A stretch of 64,000 nt of DNA, taken from assembly GCF_001274775.1 (NCBI RefSeq), contig NZ_LGUE01000004.1, positions 604,163 through 668,162 of the forward strand, read 5' to 3'. A program made the translations under genes and the position numbers. Every line of letters starts with the position of its first letter. Positions within the stretch are counted from its first letter, which is position 1. Of this stretch, positions 17,641 through 26,021 are shown piece by piece. Source of the DNA: Rossellomorea marisflavi. Its GTDB lineage: Bacteria > Bacillota > Bacilli > Bacillales > Bacillaceae_B. Under the pieces are notes generated by a model that worked only from the letters and a program-made list of their open reading frames with translations, made no database searches and had not been told where the DNA came from.

Positions 17641-17653
17641 GGAGGGGGATCAC

Positions 17654-17929
17654 ATGAAGAAAACCTATTCCATTCTTTCAGGAGCTTTTTCCATCATGGC
17701 CATCTTTCCGATCCTCGCCGGATTGACGAAGTGGGGATTTCCGCTGTATGTAGCGGTCCTGGAAGTGAGCCTCTTCTTGCCGTTCACACTGGCACTGGCT
17801 GGACTCGTTTTTGCGCTGATGGGACTGAAAGGCAAATTGAAAATCAGCTTGGTCGTGATGAATGCAGCCAGGCTATCCCTGTCGTTGTTTCTCGTGTTTG
17901 TGGCGCTGTTTGGATTTCAGCAGCCATAA
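17654..17929 (+). CDS. Small membrane protein, unknown
   Basis: A 91-residue protein, three hydrophobic segments (about 5-22, 28-55, 66-88). The frame is open upstream to 17591 in another frame of the previous gene, but AAGGAGGGGG at 17639-17648 fixes the start at the ATG at 17654. The ribosome site overlaps the stop of the preceding gene. Function unknown. Confidence 0.72.
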   Translation: MKKTYSILSGAFSIMAIFPILAGLTKWGFPLYVAVLEVSLFLPFTLALAGLVFALMGLKGKLKISLVVMNAARLSLSLFLVFVALFGFQQP

Positions 17930-18031
17930 AAGTATACCCTCGAAATGAGAACCCTTCCATTTTACTAACGAACAACCTCCCTCCTTCATGCTACAATGAA
18001 ACTGTCTGACATCCAAAAGGAGGGATTTACC

Positions 18032-18526
18032 ATGTTCACATCAACCAATGATTTTCTACGCGAATGGAAACAGGAAGCCGCTACCACTCAGAAGGTGTTC
18101 GATGCACTCACCGATGCGTCACTGAAGCAGGAGGCAGGACCCGATCTTTACACCATCGGAAGTGTAGCCTGGCACGTAACGGGCGCAGCGTATTATTTCC
18201 TTGCCCAAGTAGGTGTCACCTTCGAGGCGCCAGACCTCCAAAAGGCTGCGCCGGCATCCGCCAGCGAGATTGCCGAGACGTATAAGCTCGTCAGTACCCG
18301 CCTCGCCGATGCCGTGTCGGAACAGGTATCCGACGAGAAGCTGAACGAACCAATCAGCCTCTTCGGCATGGACATGCCGTTCCAAGGCGTCCTCCGCCTC
18401 CTCATCCAGCATCAGGCCCACCACCGCGGCCAGTTGACTGTCCTCATGCGCCAAGCAGGACTGCAGGTACCAGGCGTGTATGGACCTAGTAAGGAAGAGA
18501 CGGAAGCAATGCGCGCTGGGAAGTGA
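18032..18526 (+). CDS. DinB-family protein (putative metal-dependent)
   Basis: A 164-residue four-helix-bundle protein of the DinB/YfiT superfamily. The metal-ligand histidines are present: one in SVAWHVTGAAYYF (about 50) and two in LIQHQAHHRGQLTVL (about 128-132). The start is the ATG at 18032, with AAAGGAGGG before it; a longer in-frame ATG at 17996 has no ribosome site. Members bind metals and several act as thiol transferases; the reaction here is unknown. Confidence 0.85.
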   Translation: MFTSTNDFLREWKQEAATTQKVFDALTDASLKQEAGPDLYTIGSVAWHVTGAAYYFLAQVGVTFEAPDLQKAAPASASEIAETYKLVSTRLADAVSEQVSDEKLNEPISLFGMDMPFQGVLRLLIQHQAHHRGQLTVLMRQAGLQVPGVYGPSKEETEAMRAGK

Positions 18527-18550
18527 CGTAGCATTCGTCCAAACAAAAAG

Positions 18551-18575
18551 AAGACCTCTCATCATGGGAGGTCTT
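18551..18575. terminator. Bidirectional terminator
   Basis: AAGACCTCTC - ATCAT - GGGAGGTCTT between the DinB gene and the convergent anti-sigma gene. The T-run is better on the minus strand. Confidence 0.75.
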
Positions 18576-18617
18576 TCATTTGATGTTATAGAATGAACAC
18601 CCTTATTCTTTAAAGTA

Positions 18618-19301
18618 CTATTCCATACCAAATCGTTCCAACACACTCTGTTCCGTTTGTGGCAGGTCCATGCCATCTTTCCATATCAGCTTGCGATCAT
18701 CGGGGGTTCCGAAGTAGATGGCTTCTATCTTCTGACCCTGAAGCTCTTCCTGCTCGGCTACATCAACAAACTCATCGTCATTTTCAAATGCATACGGTAG
18801 AGTCGATTTCTCCTTGATCACCTTGCGTTTTGCCGTCACATAAAAGGTTCCATCATTCCTTAAATCGTACTTCAATCTCGAAATCCTATAGCCATCATCC
18901 ACATTCAGATGAAAGAAGATCTTCCCGTCCGCTTGGCTTACCTTACTGATCTCGGCGTCCTCCGTCCCGACACTGACCACATCCCATTGGAAAAGTCCTG
19001 CATACGCAAGGACCAGACAACAAGCAAGCAGCGCTGTGACAAGCATCCCCTTCCAAAACGACCGCTTCCTCCCCTTCTTCCACGAGGACGCAATCCCCTT
19101 CATCACACGGTCATCGCTATTCCGATCAACCGTCACCTTCTCCTCCATCGACAGCCCGGCATGCATCCGCTGAAGCTCATCCCTGCATGCTTCGCATTGA
19201 CTAAGATGCCCTTCGACAAGGGTCCGGCTTTCCTCACTGCACACTTCATCATGATACAGGGGCAGCAGGTCTTCGATGACCCGGCATGGTACGTCCCTCA
19301 T
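18618..19301 (-). CDS. Anti-sigma factor with zinc-binding N-terminus
   Basis: A 227-residue membrane protein. The N-terminal zf-HC2 anti-sigma domain has the H-x3-C-x2-C motif HLSQCEAC (about 31-38). One membrane helix lies at about 84-105 (GMLVTALLACCLVLAYAGLF), followed by an extracytoplasmic domain of about 120 residues with no family I recognise. It overlaps the upstream ECF sigma gene by 4 bases, the usual arrangement. It should bind and silence that sigma factor until an envelope signal releases it. Confidence 0.87.
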   Translation of the reverse strand: MRDVPCRVIEDLLPLYHDEVCSEESRTLVEGHLSQCEACRDELQRMHAGLSMEEKVTVDRNSDDRVMKGIASSWKKGRKRSFWKGMLVTALLACCLVLAYAGLFQWDVVSVGTEDAEISKVSQADGKIFFHLNVDDGYRISRLKYDLRNDGTFYVTAKRKVIKEKSTLPYAFENDDEFVDVAEQEELQGQKIEAIYFGTPDDRKLIWKDGMDLPQTEQSVLERFGME

Positions 19302-19783
19302 CTGTCTTCCTCCTTCAAACGATCCTGAATTTTTTGCCGTGCCCGGTGATACGTCACCCTGGCCCAGCTCTCCGTCTTACCGAACAATCCGCTGATGTCC
19401 CGGAAGGAAAGCTCCCCGAAGATCCGCAGGGTGAACACTTCCTTGTACGGGTCTTGAAGGGAGTGCAGCACCTTATGGACCCGCATCGCCTCTTCCCGAT
19501 TCTCCATGAGCCGCTCCATGACCGCGTCCCCACTGGACTCGGCCGCTTCTTCCGGCACCAATCGCTTCTGCTTTGATAGATGAGTAAAGTATGTATTCTT
19601 CGCGATCTGGCACAGCCACACATTCATCTTGCACTGCCCCTTGAAGCCATCGATCGCCTTCAGCGCCTTGAAAAATGTCTCCTGCGTGATTTCTTCGGCC
19701 AGCTTTTCATTGCGGCTCATGGACAGGATGAATGCATACACTTCCCGGAAGTGCTGATCATAGATCTTCTCAAATTCTGTCAC
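19298..19783 (-). CDS. ECF-type RNA polymerase sigma factor
   Basis: A 161-residue group IV sigma factor. Region 2 lies at about 1-70 (IYDQHFREVYAFILSMS ... EITQETFFKALKAI), with region 4 at about 105-155 (VFTLRIFGELSFRDISGLFG). The start is a GTG at 19783 with GGGAGG 8 bases upstream. Paired with a zinc-type anti-sigma factor downstream. The signal and regulon are unknown. The region upstream is an unusual 666-bp gap holding a phased repeat array. Confidence 0.9.
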   Translation of the reverse strand: MTEFEKIYDQHFREVYAFILSMSRNEKLAEEITQETFFKALKAIDGFKGQCKMNVWLCQIAKNTYFTHLSKQKRLVPEEAAESSGDAVMERLMENREEAMRVHKVLHSLQDPYKEVFTLRIFGELSFRDISGLFGKTESWARVTYHRARQKIQDRLKEEDR

Positions 19784-20449
19784 CCGGCTGCCTCCCTTCT
19801 GTTGTATGACCTGGTTGGGGTAGATTCGTTACAGGATTTATTTAAAAAAATTGATTGTTGATTCTCAGGTAGCTTTTAGTTGTTTTAGCAGGTGCACGCT
19901 TCCACATGGTACGATGTCTGGGCTGAACTCTTCAGGATCATGTCCATTTGCTCGTGAATCCCGAACCCGTTATTTGCTACTTTTTTGGGATACTAGCGAA
20001 AGATCTTGTTTCTTTTCAAGCAGGGCAGGAATATCAGCGATCTCTTGCTGAAGTTTCCGTCTATATTCGGTCGGTGACACCATTCGACACCATTCGCACC
20101 CGCTTTTGACCATTTTCACCCTGGACCAACGTCCCTGATCCGTTCCCTGCATGAAATACTTGCGATTCCTCAAAAAATATTTGCGGAATCTTTGATTCTA
20201 TTTGCGATAATCAGAAATGTATTTGCGAATGGGCTTTTCACTGATTTTTGTGTTTGCGAGATTCCCTGAATTCATATGATTAGCATACTTTATTTGCGAA
20301 CACACCAGCTTACTAGCTAACAACAAAATGCCTCATCCCACACACGCTCTCCTAAGTATATAATTACAAGTCCCATTGAACATAGAGGACCCTGCAAAAA
20401 TTTCACTCACCAAAAAGACAGCCCACCCCGTGAGCTGCCTCAACACCCT
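19784..20449. other. Long gap with phased repeat array and degenerate coding traces
   Basis: No convincing gene in 666 bases. It contains direct repeats of TTTGCGA (see the next entry), a short tandem GACACCATTC at about 20078-20098, and a minus-strand open frame (19970-20173) rich in the residues RKY. That frame is probably a by-product of the repeat. It could be a decayed gene or a regulatory region. Confidence 0.45.
20160..20298. repeat. Helically phased array of TATTTGCGA boxes
   Basis: The core TTGCG begins at 20160, 20181, 20202, 20223, 20254 and 20294. The first four are spaced exactly 21 bases apart; the next steps are 31 and 40 bases. The extended consensus is TATTTGCGA(A/T)T. Twenty-one bases is two DNA turns and 31 is three. 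Read on the minus strand the 21-base period is also a seven-residue RKYxxxx coding period, but stops and the off-frame 31-base step interrupt it. Confidence 0.6.
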
Positions 20450-20983
20450 CTACCTCTTCACTTCGTAATGCAATTCCACAAACTGATTGAACGACTGCGT
20501 TCCCTTCAGTTTAAGATTCAGTCCATGATCACCTTGCCTAAATAAAGGAATCCCATTCCCGATGATGACCGGCGCGACGGTGATGATGAACTCATCCACC
20601 AACCCTTCCTGGATGAACGCGTGCAGCAGTTCCCCTCCACCAACGACCCAGATATTCTTGCCGTTTCGCCCTTTTTGTTCGTCTACAAACGACCGGACAT
20701 CACCATTCCGGTAGCTCACATGTTCCGTATCTTCCCACTCTGAACGGGAAAGCACCACACATTCCTTCCCTTCATACGGGAATGCTCCCATCTCCTGATT
20801 CATGACCCAATCATACGTCTTCTTTCCCATCACTACTGTATCAACGGTGTCGTAAAATGCTGAGAACCCATTGTCCCCTTCGCCCTCCACCTGAAACAAC
20901 CACTCCAATGACTCATCCTTCGTCGCAATATACCCGTCAAGGCTACATGCAATGAAGACAACCACCTTACGATCCTGATGCAT
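20450..20983 (-). CDS. Dihydrofolate-reductase-like / RibD C-terminal domain reductase
   Basis: A 177-residue NADPH-dependent reductase-fold protein of the RibD_C group (YyaP-like). It starts with the strand VVVFIACSLDGYIA, has VVMGKKTYDWV (about 50-60) as the nucleotide-binding turn, and IWVVGGGELLHAFIQEGLVD near 110-130. It is not a classic FolA. It lies divergent from a WYL-domain regulator with a dyad between, a pairing that suggests control by that regulator. Substrate unknown. Confidence 0.87.
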   Translation of the reverse strand: MHQDRKVVVFIACSLDGYIATKDESLEWLFQVEGEGDNGFSAFYDTVDTVVMGKKTYDWVMNQEMGAFPYEGKECVVLSRSEWEDTEHVSYRNGDVRSFVDEQKGRNGKNIWVVGGGELLHAFIQEGLVDEFIITVAPVIIGNGIPLFRQGDHGLNLKLKGTQSFNQFVELHYEVKR

Positions 20984-21032
20984 CTCATCTTCCTCCTTTT
21001 CATAATCGATACATTGAGTATACGATTAAAAC

Positions 21033-21049
21033 ATGACATCCTTTGTCAT
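21033..21049. promoter_or_regulatory. Dyad in the DHFR-like / WYL divergent region
   Basis: ATGACA-TCCTT-TGTCAT: perfect 6-bp arms in the 103-bp interval between the two genes. It is a candidate operator for the WYL regulator. Confidence 0.45.
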
Positions 21050-21086
21050 ATTAATACTGACTAGTTTAACCAAAGGGGCGGATGGT

Positions 21087-22046
21087 ATGAGAGCGGATCG
21101 ATTGATGAACATCATGATCCTATTACAGAACCGGGGCAAGATGACAGCGAAGGAACTGGCGGATGAGCTGGAGGTGTCGGAGCGGACGATTCTCCGGGAC
21201 ATGGACGCCCTGACGCATGCGGGGATCCCAATTGTGTCAGAAAGGGGAAAAGATGGGGGATGGCGCCTGATGGATCACTTCCGCAGCCGCCTGAGCGGAT
21301 TGACCAGCGCTGACATGACCTCGCTCTTCCTATCCCCATCCAAAGAACTCCTTGAAGACCTCGGCCTTCAACTGTCCCTTGATACGCGACAGAAACTGTT
21401 CGGAGCGATTCCCGACACATATCGTGAAGAGGCGCAGGCCATGTGGGAGAAGATCCATATCGATTCAGGCACCTGGAGGCCTTCCAGTGAAAAAGCCCAC
21501 GCCCTCGCCGTCGTGAAGCAGGCACTGTGGGAAAATAAAAAATTGTTCATCCGCTACGGGCGCACAGAAGGGGACATGAAGGAGCGGATTGTGAACCCAT
21601 TGGGCCTTGTCGCAAAGGGGGGCACATGGTATCTGGTGGCAACCCGGGACGGGGACATCCGCAATTACCGGGTATCCCGGATCGTGCAAGCGAGCATGGA
21701 AGAGGAGACGTTCGAACGCCCTCCCCATTTTCACCTTCCGGATTACTGGGAACAATCCAAGGCGTCCTTTGTGAAGAACCTCCCCGCCTATGATGTGGAA
21801 GTATGGCTTCACCCCCGTATCGCCGGAAGGATCACCTTCACCGGTAAATTCGTAAAAGTATTGAAAAAGGAACAGTCCTCAGACAACGGGTGGATTCCCG
21901 CCACCCTGCAGTTCGATGATGAACAGGAAGCCATTGAATTCATCCTTGGCTTCTCCGATCAAATCAGGGTTGAATCCCCTCATCTGAAGGAAAAAGTACT
22001 GGCGGCAGCACAGGCGGTCATCGCGTTTTACCAGGGCAAATCCTGA
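21087..22046 (+). CDS. YafY/YobV-type transcriptional regulator (HTH_11 + WYL)
   Basis: A 319-residue regulator. The N-terminal HTH_11 lies at about 1-60 (MRADRLMNIMILLQNRGKMT then ELEVSERTILRDMDALTHAG). A WYL domain is at about 140-220 with the ligand-binding Trp-Tyr-Leu in KGGTWYLVATRDGDIRNYRV, and the WCX C-terminal extension follows. An earlier in-frame ATG at 21033 lies inside the dyad and has no ribosome site; AAAGGGGCGGATGG supports 21087. It probably controls the divergent DHFR-like reductase. Confidence 0.88.
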   Translation: MRADRLMNIMILLQNRGKMTAKELADELEVSERTILRDMDALTHAGIPIVSERGKDGGWRLMDHFRSRLSGLTSADMTSLFLSPSKELLEDLGLQLSLDTRQKLFGAIPDTYREEAQAMWEKIHIDSGTWRPSSEKAHALAVVKQALWENKKLFIRYGRTEGDMKERIVNPLGLVAKGGTWYLVATRDGDIRNYRVSRIVQASMEEETFERPPHFHLPDYWEQSKASFVKNLPAYDVEVWLHPRIAGRITFTGKFVKVLKKEQSSDNGWIPATLQFDDEQEAIEFILGFSDQIRVESPHLKEKVLAAAQAVIAFYQGKS

Positions 22047-22217
22047 TCCTGATTTGAATGGATCGCCTCTCCCCGGGCGATCCGTTCATCTATCCAGACG
22101 GATCGCTCATTTCCTCTGAAAAACCACTCAACACATATTGACCAAAACAACCCAATTACTTACACTTATAGAAACAATTGTATTAACAGAAGCATCATGA
22201 AACGGAAAGGGGAAAGA

Positions 22218-23405
22218 ATGAAATACATACTGATGATAGCCAGTGCGCTCTTCCTGCTTGTCGGATGCAGTCACAAAGAGGAGATAAAAAAAGAATCCCT
22301 CGGGGAAACCCGCCATGCACCAGACACGTCCATGTCCAATGAGGCCACTCCTGTTTCAACGAACGAGAATCCAACCACCACGAGCGAGCACCTAATTTCC
22401 ATTTCAAAAGATCCCATCGACCATCTCACACCTGACTCCTATGAACTCACCGATTCTTCTTGTCCAAAAGGAATGATTGCACCTTCCTATATCACAGACC
22501 AGTCCATCTTCTATGTGGATGACCAAAGCAGCGAGCAGCCGCGTGATCAGATCATTGCCTTTTCCCGATCAAGCGAGACATGCGACGTTCTATATGAAGC
22601 AACGGAAGGTATCAATTCTCTCGTCGGAATCGATCAAACGCTATATTGGACCGAGTATGATACAAGGCGCACGTCCGATGTCAGCTGGACGATCCACGCA
22701 TTGGACCTTGATACCGGGAAGGTCCAGGCGATCCACGAAGGAGAGAGTACAAATGAAAACCCCACCCCTATCCTGACGACCCATGACCAGTCCCTGAACT
22801 GGATCCAATACGAAGTGAAGGATGACCGGGTGATATCCCAGGTGATCAACTATGATGCGAATACCGATAAGAAGAGTACACTCGTAACAACTGAATTAAA
22901 CGAAAACGGAAGTCCTGACGGGGACTATATCCTGGAGCAGAAAAGGACAGGGAATAGCCTGCTTCTCCATAAAGCCATCTCCAAGGACGGTGAAAGGAGG
23001 CTCACCCTGGAACGGGTGGCAGACGATGAGGAGCACACCCTCCTCACAGATGAGGAAATCCTGAGTTTTGATGGAGCGGATGATCGTTTTGCCTATACAT
23101 CTGACGAGGGATTAACCATTGTAGATAGCGGAAAAGAGGAAACCTACAGGTTCAAGACAACTTCAAAAAGGACACCGTCGGATGCCGCCGTTTTCGTGAA
23201 TCCGCACACTGTCGCCTTCAGAGATCGCACAGAAAACGTTTATCTTGCCGATCTGGATACCAGAATTGCCCTTTCCTTACGGCGTGATGGGTTTGGCCAC
23301 ACGGCATCAAAGCCCATTTACTTCAACGATACTCTCTGTTTTGCCGTGTTGAAGGAAGAAAGCCTGGATGAATCCGTCACGTTTTATACGTATAAGATGA
23401 AGTAA
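22218..23405 (+). CDS. Lipoprotein, probable beta-propeller-like
   Basis: A 395-residue predicted lipoprotein: signal MKYILMIASALFLLVGC with the lipobox Cys at residue 17. The next 60 residues are low-complexity polar (rich in Thr, Ser, Asn and Glu), then a domain with recurring strand units such as SIFYVDDQS, LYWTEYDT, SLNWIQYE and RFAYTSDEG. These resemble blades of a beta-propeller of the DUF5050/TolB-like kind. GGGGAAAG precedes the ATG at 22218. No binding partner is evident. The next gene, a small membrane protein, follows closely. Confidence 0.75.
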   Translation: MKYILMIASALFLLVGCSHKEEIKKESLGETRHAPDTSMSNEATPVSTNENPTTTSEHLISISKDPIDHLTPDSYELTDSSCPKGMIAPSYITDQSIFYVDDQSSEQPRDQIIAFSRSSETCDVLYEATEGINSLVGIDQTLYWTEYDTRRTSDVSWTIHALDLDTGKVQAIHEGESTNENPTPILTTHDQSLNWIQYEVKDDRVISQVINYDANTDKKSTLVTTELNENGSPDGDYILEQKRTGNSLLLHKAISKDGERRLTLERVADDEEHTLLTDEEILSFDGADDRFAYTSDEGLTIVDSGKEETYRFKTTSKRTPSDAAVFVNPHTVAFRDRTENVYLADLDTRIALSLRRDGFGHTASKPIYFNDTLCFAVLKEESLDESVTFYTYKMK

Positions 23406-23436
23406 GCTTCAAGAATTCATGAAGGAGGAATGTCAC

Positions 23437-23769
23437 ATGGCGAACACTCTTCCACCCTGGTTTTGGATCGCCTATTATCTATTTTTGGCCGTCACCATCG
23501 GGGTTGCCATCTACAACGTATCCACACAAAAAACAAGACGGATGTCCCTCTTGGTCATATGGGTGGCCATCACCGTTCCCATCGTTTCGATTTTGAATAG
23601 CATCGTTGCACCGCCGGAACTGAATGAATATCAACACTTGGTGAACGAACTGCATCAAGGGGCGCTTTGGGCCTGGTACGCCTCCAGTGGCTACTTGTTC
23701 CTTTCCGTATGGTGGATCCTGTTGCTCCTCAAGATCATTGAGCGTCAAAAAAAGATTGTCACCCACTGA
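23437..23769 (+). CDS. Small membrane protein, unknown
   Basis: A 110-residue protein with hydrophobic segments at about 6-25, 34-52 and 78-100. The start is the ATG at 23437, with GAAGGAGGAA before it (an upstream in-frame ATG at 23419 overlaps this site). It follows the lipoprotein by 31 bases and is probably cotranscribed. No family recognised. Confidence 0.7.
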   Translation: MANTLPPWFWIAYYLFLAVTIGVAIYNVSTQKTRRMSLLVIWVAITVPIVSILNSIVAPPELNEYQHLVNELHQGALWAWYASSGYLFLSVWWILLLLKIIERQKKIVTH

Positions 23770-23783
23770 ACCACGTCTTGATT

Positions 23784-23808
23784 GGCCCCATCGTCGGGGT
23801 CTTTTTTG
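23784..23808 (+). terminator. Terminator
   Basis: GGCCCC - ATCGTC - GGGGTC followed by TTTTTT. Confidence 0.82.
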
Positions 23809-23985
23809 TGCCTACCCAGCCGATAATCCCCTCCTAACTGGATATACTACCAGTTAAAGTAAACCTCATAACTAAAACGATCCCTTCCATTGAAATAACC
23901 CCACCGAACCGGCTGAATCACCTTCCCCCCGCCCATCCTCTGTGCTATAGTATTCTGGTATTCAAACGGAACGGAGTGATCACAT

Positions 23986-24819
23986 ATGAATTCGACAGCT
24001 AAAGAAATCACATTGATTATTATCGGATCCCTGTTCTTCGCGCTAGGGGTGAATCTGTTCGCGATTCCGAATGAGCTTGGCGAGGGAGGCGTGACGGGGA
24101 TCTCCATGACCCTCTACTATGTATTCGGCTGGTCACCGGGCTACACGAACTTTATCATGAACGGGATTTTGCTGGCCATCGGCTATAAAGTACTGAATAA
24201 ACGCGTGACGTGGTATACGCTGCTGGCGATCTTCTTCACATCGGTGTTCCTGCACTTCACAGAAGGAATGGGACGTTCCCTTGATATCATGCTCGGTACG
24301 GTCTTTGCCGGTGTGTTCATCGGGATCGGTCTCGGCCTTGTCCTCCGCTCAGGCGGTACAACGGGCGGGTCCACGATCGTTGCCCGCATGCTCAACCAGA
24401 AGTTCGGCTGGGCCGTGAGCACGAGCATGTTCGTGTTCGATATTCTTGTGGTGATCGGATCCGGGTTCGTCATCGGGATCGAGAACACGATGTACACCGG
24501 GATTTCGATTTACATCAGTACAAAGATCCTCGACTATCTGATCGACGGTTTCGATACGCGGAAGGCTGTCACCATCATCTCGCCCCTCACCGACGCCATC
24601 GCCGAGAAAGTGAGCGCCGAGATGGACCGTGGTGCGACGATCATCAACGCCCGCGGCCACTACTCCAAGGAATCGAAGGATATCCTGTATGTGGTCATCA
24701 ATAAGCAGGAGCTCTTCCTCCTGAAAAAGATGATCCAACAGATCGATGACAAAGCATTCGTCGTCGTCCACGACGTGCGCGATGTATTCGGAGAAGGTTT
24801 CACCTTCCCGAAAACGTAA
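23986..24819 (+). CDS. YitT-family membrane protein (DUF161 + DUF2179)
   Basis: A 277-residue protein. Five to six membrane segments fill about 1-180, with the family features LFAIPNELGEGGVTGISM (about 22-40) and LRSGGTTGGSTIVARML (about 118-134). A cytoplasmic DUF2179 domain lies at about 210-270 (RGATIINARGHYSKESKDIL). YitT proteins are widespread in Bacillus in several copies; their transport role is not settled. GGAGTGATC precedes the ATG. Confidence 0.9.
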   Translation: MNSTAKEITLIIIGSLFFALGVNLFAIPNELGEGGVTGISMTLYYVFGWSPGYTNFIMNGILLAIGYKVLNKRVTWYTLLAIFFTSVFLHFTEGMGRSLDIMLGTVFAGVFIGIGLGLVLRSGGTTGGSTIVARMLNQKFGWAVSTSMFVFDILVVIGSGFVIGIENTMYTGISIYISTKILDYLIDGFDTRKAVTIISPLTDAIAEKVSAEMDRGATIINARGHYSKESKDILYVVINKQELFLLKKMIQQIDDKAFVVVHDVRDVFGEGFTFPKT

Positions 24820-24821
24820 TG

Positions 24822-24855
24822 AAAAACGCCTGGAATCTAGAATCCAGGCGTTTTT
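24822..24855. terminator. Bidirectional terminator overlapping the dedA coding end
   Basis: AAAAACGCCTGGA ... TCCAGGCGTTTTT with TCTAGA at the loop. The minus-strand DedA stop codon (24837) lies in the loop, so one arm encodes the last residues of that protein. Confidence 0.88.
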
Positions 24856-25418
24856 TCTATGAGTTCTTCTTTATGGACCTTCCGTCTCCACCTGAGCACG
24901 ATGAAGCCGACAACGAGCACGACGATCGTCAACACCAGGGGTAACTCATCAAGCAATATCCCCACCACGAATTCCACTCCGACCTTTTCATCGAACGTGT
25001 ATACAAGTCCGGTCCAGATCCCCGTGTAGATCGATGAGGCGATGAGCGTTGCCGTCACATATTTCCTGAGTGGCATCCGCATGATGCCCGCCACATAGTG
25101 GATCGGATGACGGATCCCCGGCACGAAAAACGACACCATCACCGCCCAGAATCCATAGCGGGAAAGCATCCTCTCTGCCTTATTCAACCACTTCGTCGAC
25201 ATCCATTTATTGAATAAGGGAATGCTCCGGAAGAACATCCCGACCACATAAAACCACAGGAAGGCCACGAAGACCGTCCCCCACGACGCAAGCCAGACAC
25301 CGTACGGATTCACCCCGTCCGCCGCCCAGATCCCGAGGCTCGATAGAAGAATCACCTCATCCGAAATGGGCGTAAACATGATGCCTGCCGCAAGACTGAG
25401 CAATTCGATGATATCCAT
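24837..25418 (-). CDS. DedA-family membrane protein (VTT domain)
   Basis: A 193-residue DedA/VTT protein, a family involved in undecaprenyl-phosphate and phospholipid flipping. The loop FVPGIRHPIHYVAGIMRM (about 95-112) has the conserved F-x-P-G-x-R core. The first half has ISDEVILLSSLGIW with an acidic residue in the first re-entrant region. The frame is open far upstream (25547), but GGAGGGGGAGG before the ATG at 25418 sets the start. A promoter with a 16-bp palindrome lies just upstream. Confidence 0.88.
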   Translation of the reverse strand: MDIIELLSLAAGIMFTPISDEVILLSSLGIWAADGVNPYGVWLASWGTVFVAFLWFYVVGMFFRSIPLFNKWMSTKWLNKAERMLSRYGFWAVMVSFFVPGIRHPIHYVAGIMRMPLRKYVTATLIASSIYTGIWTGLVYTFDEKVGVEFVVGILLDELPLVLTIVVLVVGFIVLRWRRKVHKEELIEKTPGF

Positions 25419-25451
25419 AGTGCACCTCCCCCTCCGTTCATTGATACCTTC

Positions 25452-25480
25452 ATTATATTCACGGAACCTTAATGTTTCAG
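25452..25480 (-). promoter_or_regulatory. Promoter of dedA-like gene
   Basis: Minus strand: -35 CTGAAA (25480-25475), 17-base spacer, -10 TATAAT (25457-25452). The start codon is about 33 bases downstream of the -10. Confidence 0.65.
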
Positions 25481-25490
25481 GGGGGAAGTT

Positions 25491-25506
25491 CTTAAGAATT
25501 CTTAAG
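25491..25506. promoter_or_regulatory. Perfect 16-bp palindrome upstream of the dedA promoter
   Basis: CTTAAGAATTCTTAAG, self-complementary throughout, 10 bases upstream of the -35. The position suits an activator site or a repressor site; the cognate factor is unknown. Confidence 0.5.
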
Positions 25507-25594
25507 GAATAACAATCAGGAGACATGGTGTTCACTTTACCAGCCACTCATAATGGTATATTATGGTTTAAAAGGACATGAAAGGTGGATTCAC

Positions 25595-25852
25595 ATGAAA
25601 CTCTTCTTGCAGTCCATTGCCATCTCCATCGGCATCCATCTGCTATTTTTCCTTGGGACTTACGTGGCCGGTATCATCAGGACGATGAACTACACGCCTG
25701 ACTTTGAGGCAGCTGGATCCTTCTCGTCAGAAGTAACATTCGGTACCACCTACACCTCGTCACCACTACTGCTTCCCATCACCTTCATCAGTGTCGCCGT
25801 GATCGCCGGGGCCCTCATTACCTTGTACAGAAGCAAATCGACCGCCTACTGA
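25595..25852 (+). CDS. Small membrane protein, unknown
   Basis: An 85-residue protein with two hydrophobic segments (about 5-28 and 57-77) and an extracytoplasmic loop (NYTPDFEAAGSFSSEVTFGT). AAAGGTGG precedes the ATG at 25595. It is monocistronic. No family recognised. Confidence 0.68.
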   Translation: MKLFLQSIAISIGIHLLFFLGTYVAGIIRTMNYTPDFEAAGSFSSEVTFGTTYTSSPLLLPITFISVAVIAGALITLYRSKSTAY

Positions 25853-25943
25853 GGAATGTAGAATGACGGCTACTCCATCGGGTTTGCGGCTTGATGGTCT
25901 CGTTTTTCAAACGTTGGGTACTCATTACCCTGTAAACAAAAAA

Positions 25944-25965
25944 GAACCTCCTCATGGGGAAGTTC
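25944..25965 (-). terminator. Terminator of the 26.0-26.8 kb gene
   Basis: GAACCTCC - TCAT - GGGGAAGTTC with a small bulge. On the minus strand it is followed by TTTTTTG. Confidence 0.62.
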
Positions 25966-26021
25966 TCAGGCTGTCAAGAACGTCTCGACACCTGACTAAG
26001 ATACTATGACCGTTATCACAT

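Noticed and set aside
19970..20173. Minus-strand open frame of 67 codons with RKY repeats
   Set aside because: It has no ribosome site, begins inside the repeat array, and the repeat continues upstream through stops and a non-multiple-of-three step, so I treat it as a by-product of the repeat.
20160..20298. CRISPR-like array
   Set aside because: Repeat units are only about 9-11 bases, spacers are short and unequal, and no cas gene is present.
22060..22081. GATCGCC...GGCGATC hairpin as terminator of the WYL gene
   Set aside because: The stem is good but no T-run follows, so I left it out of the feature list.
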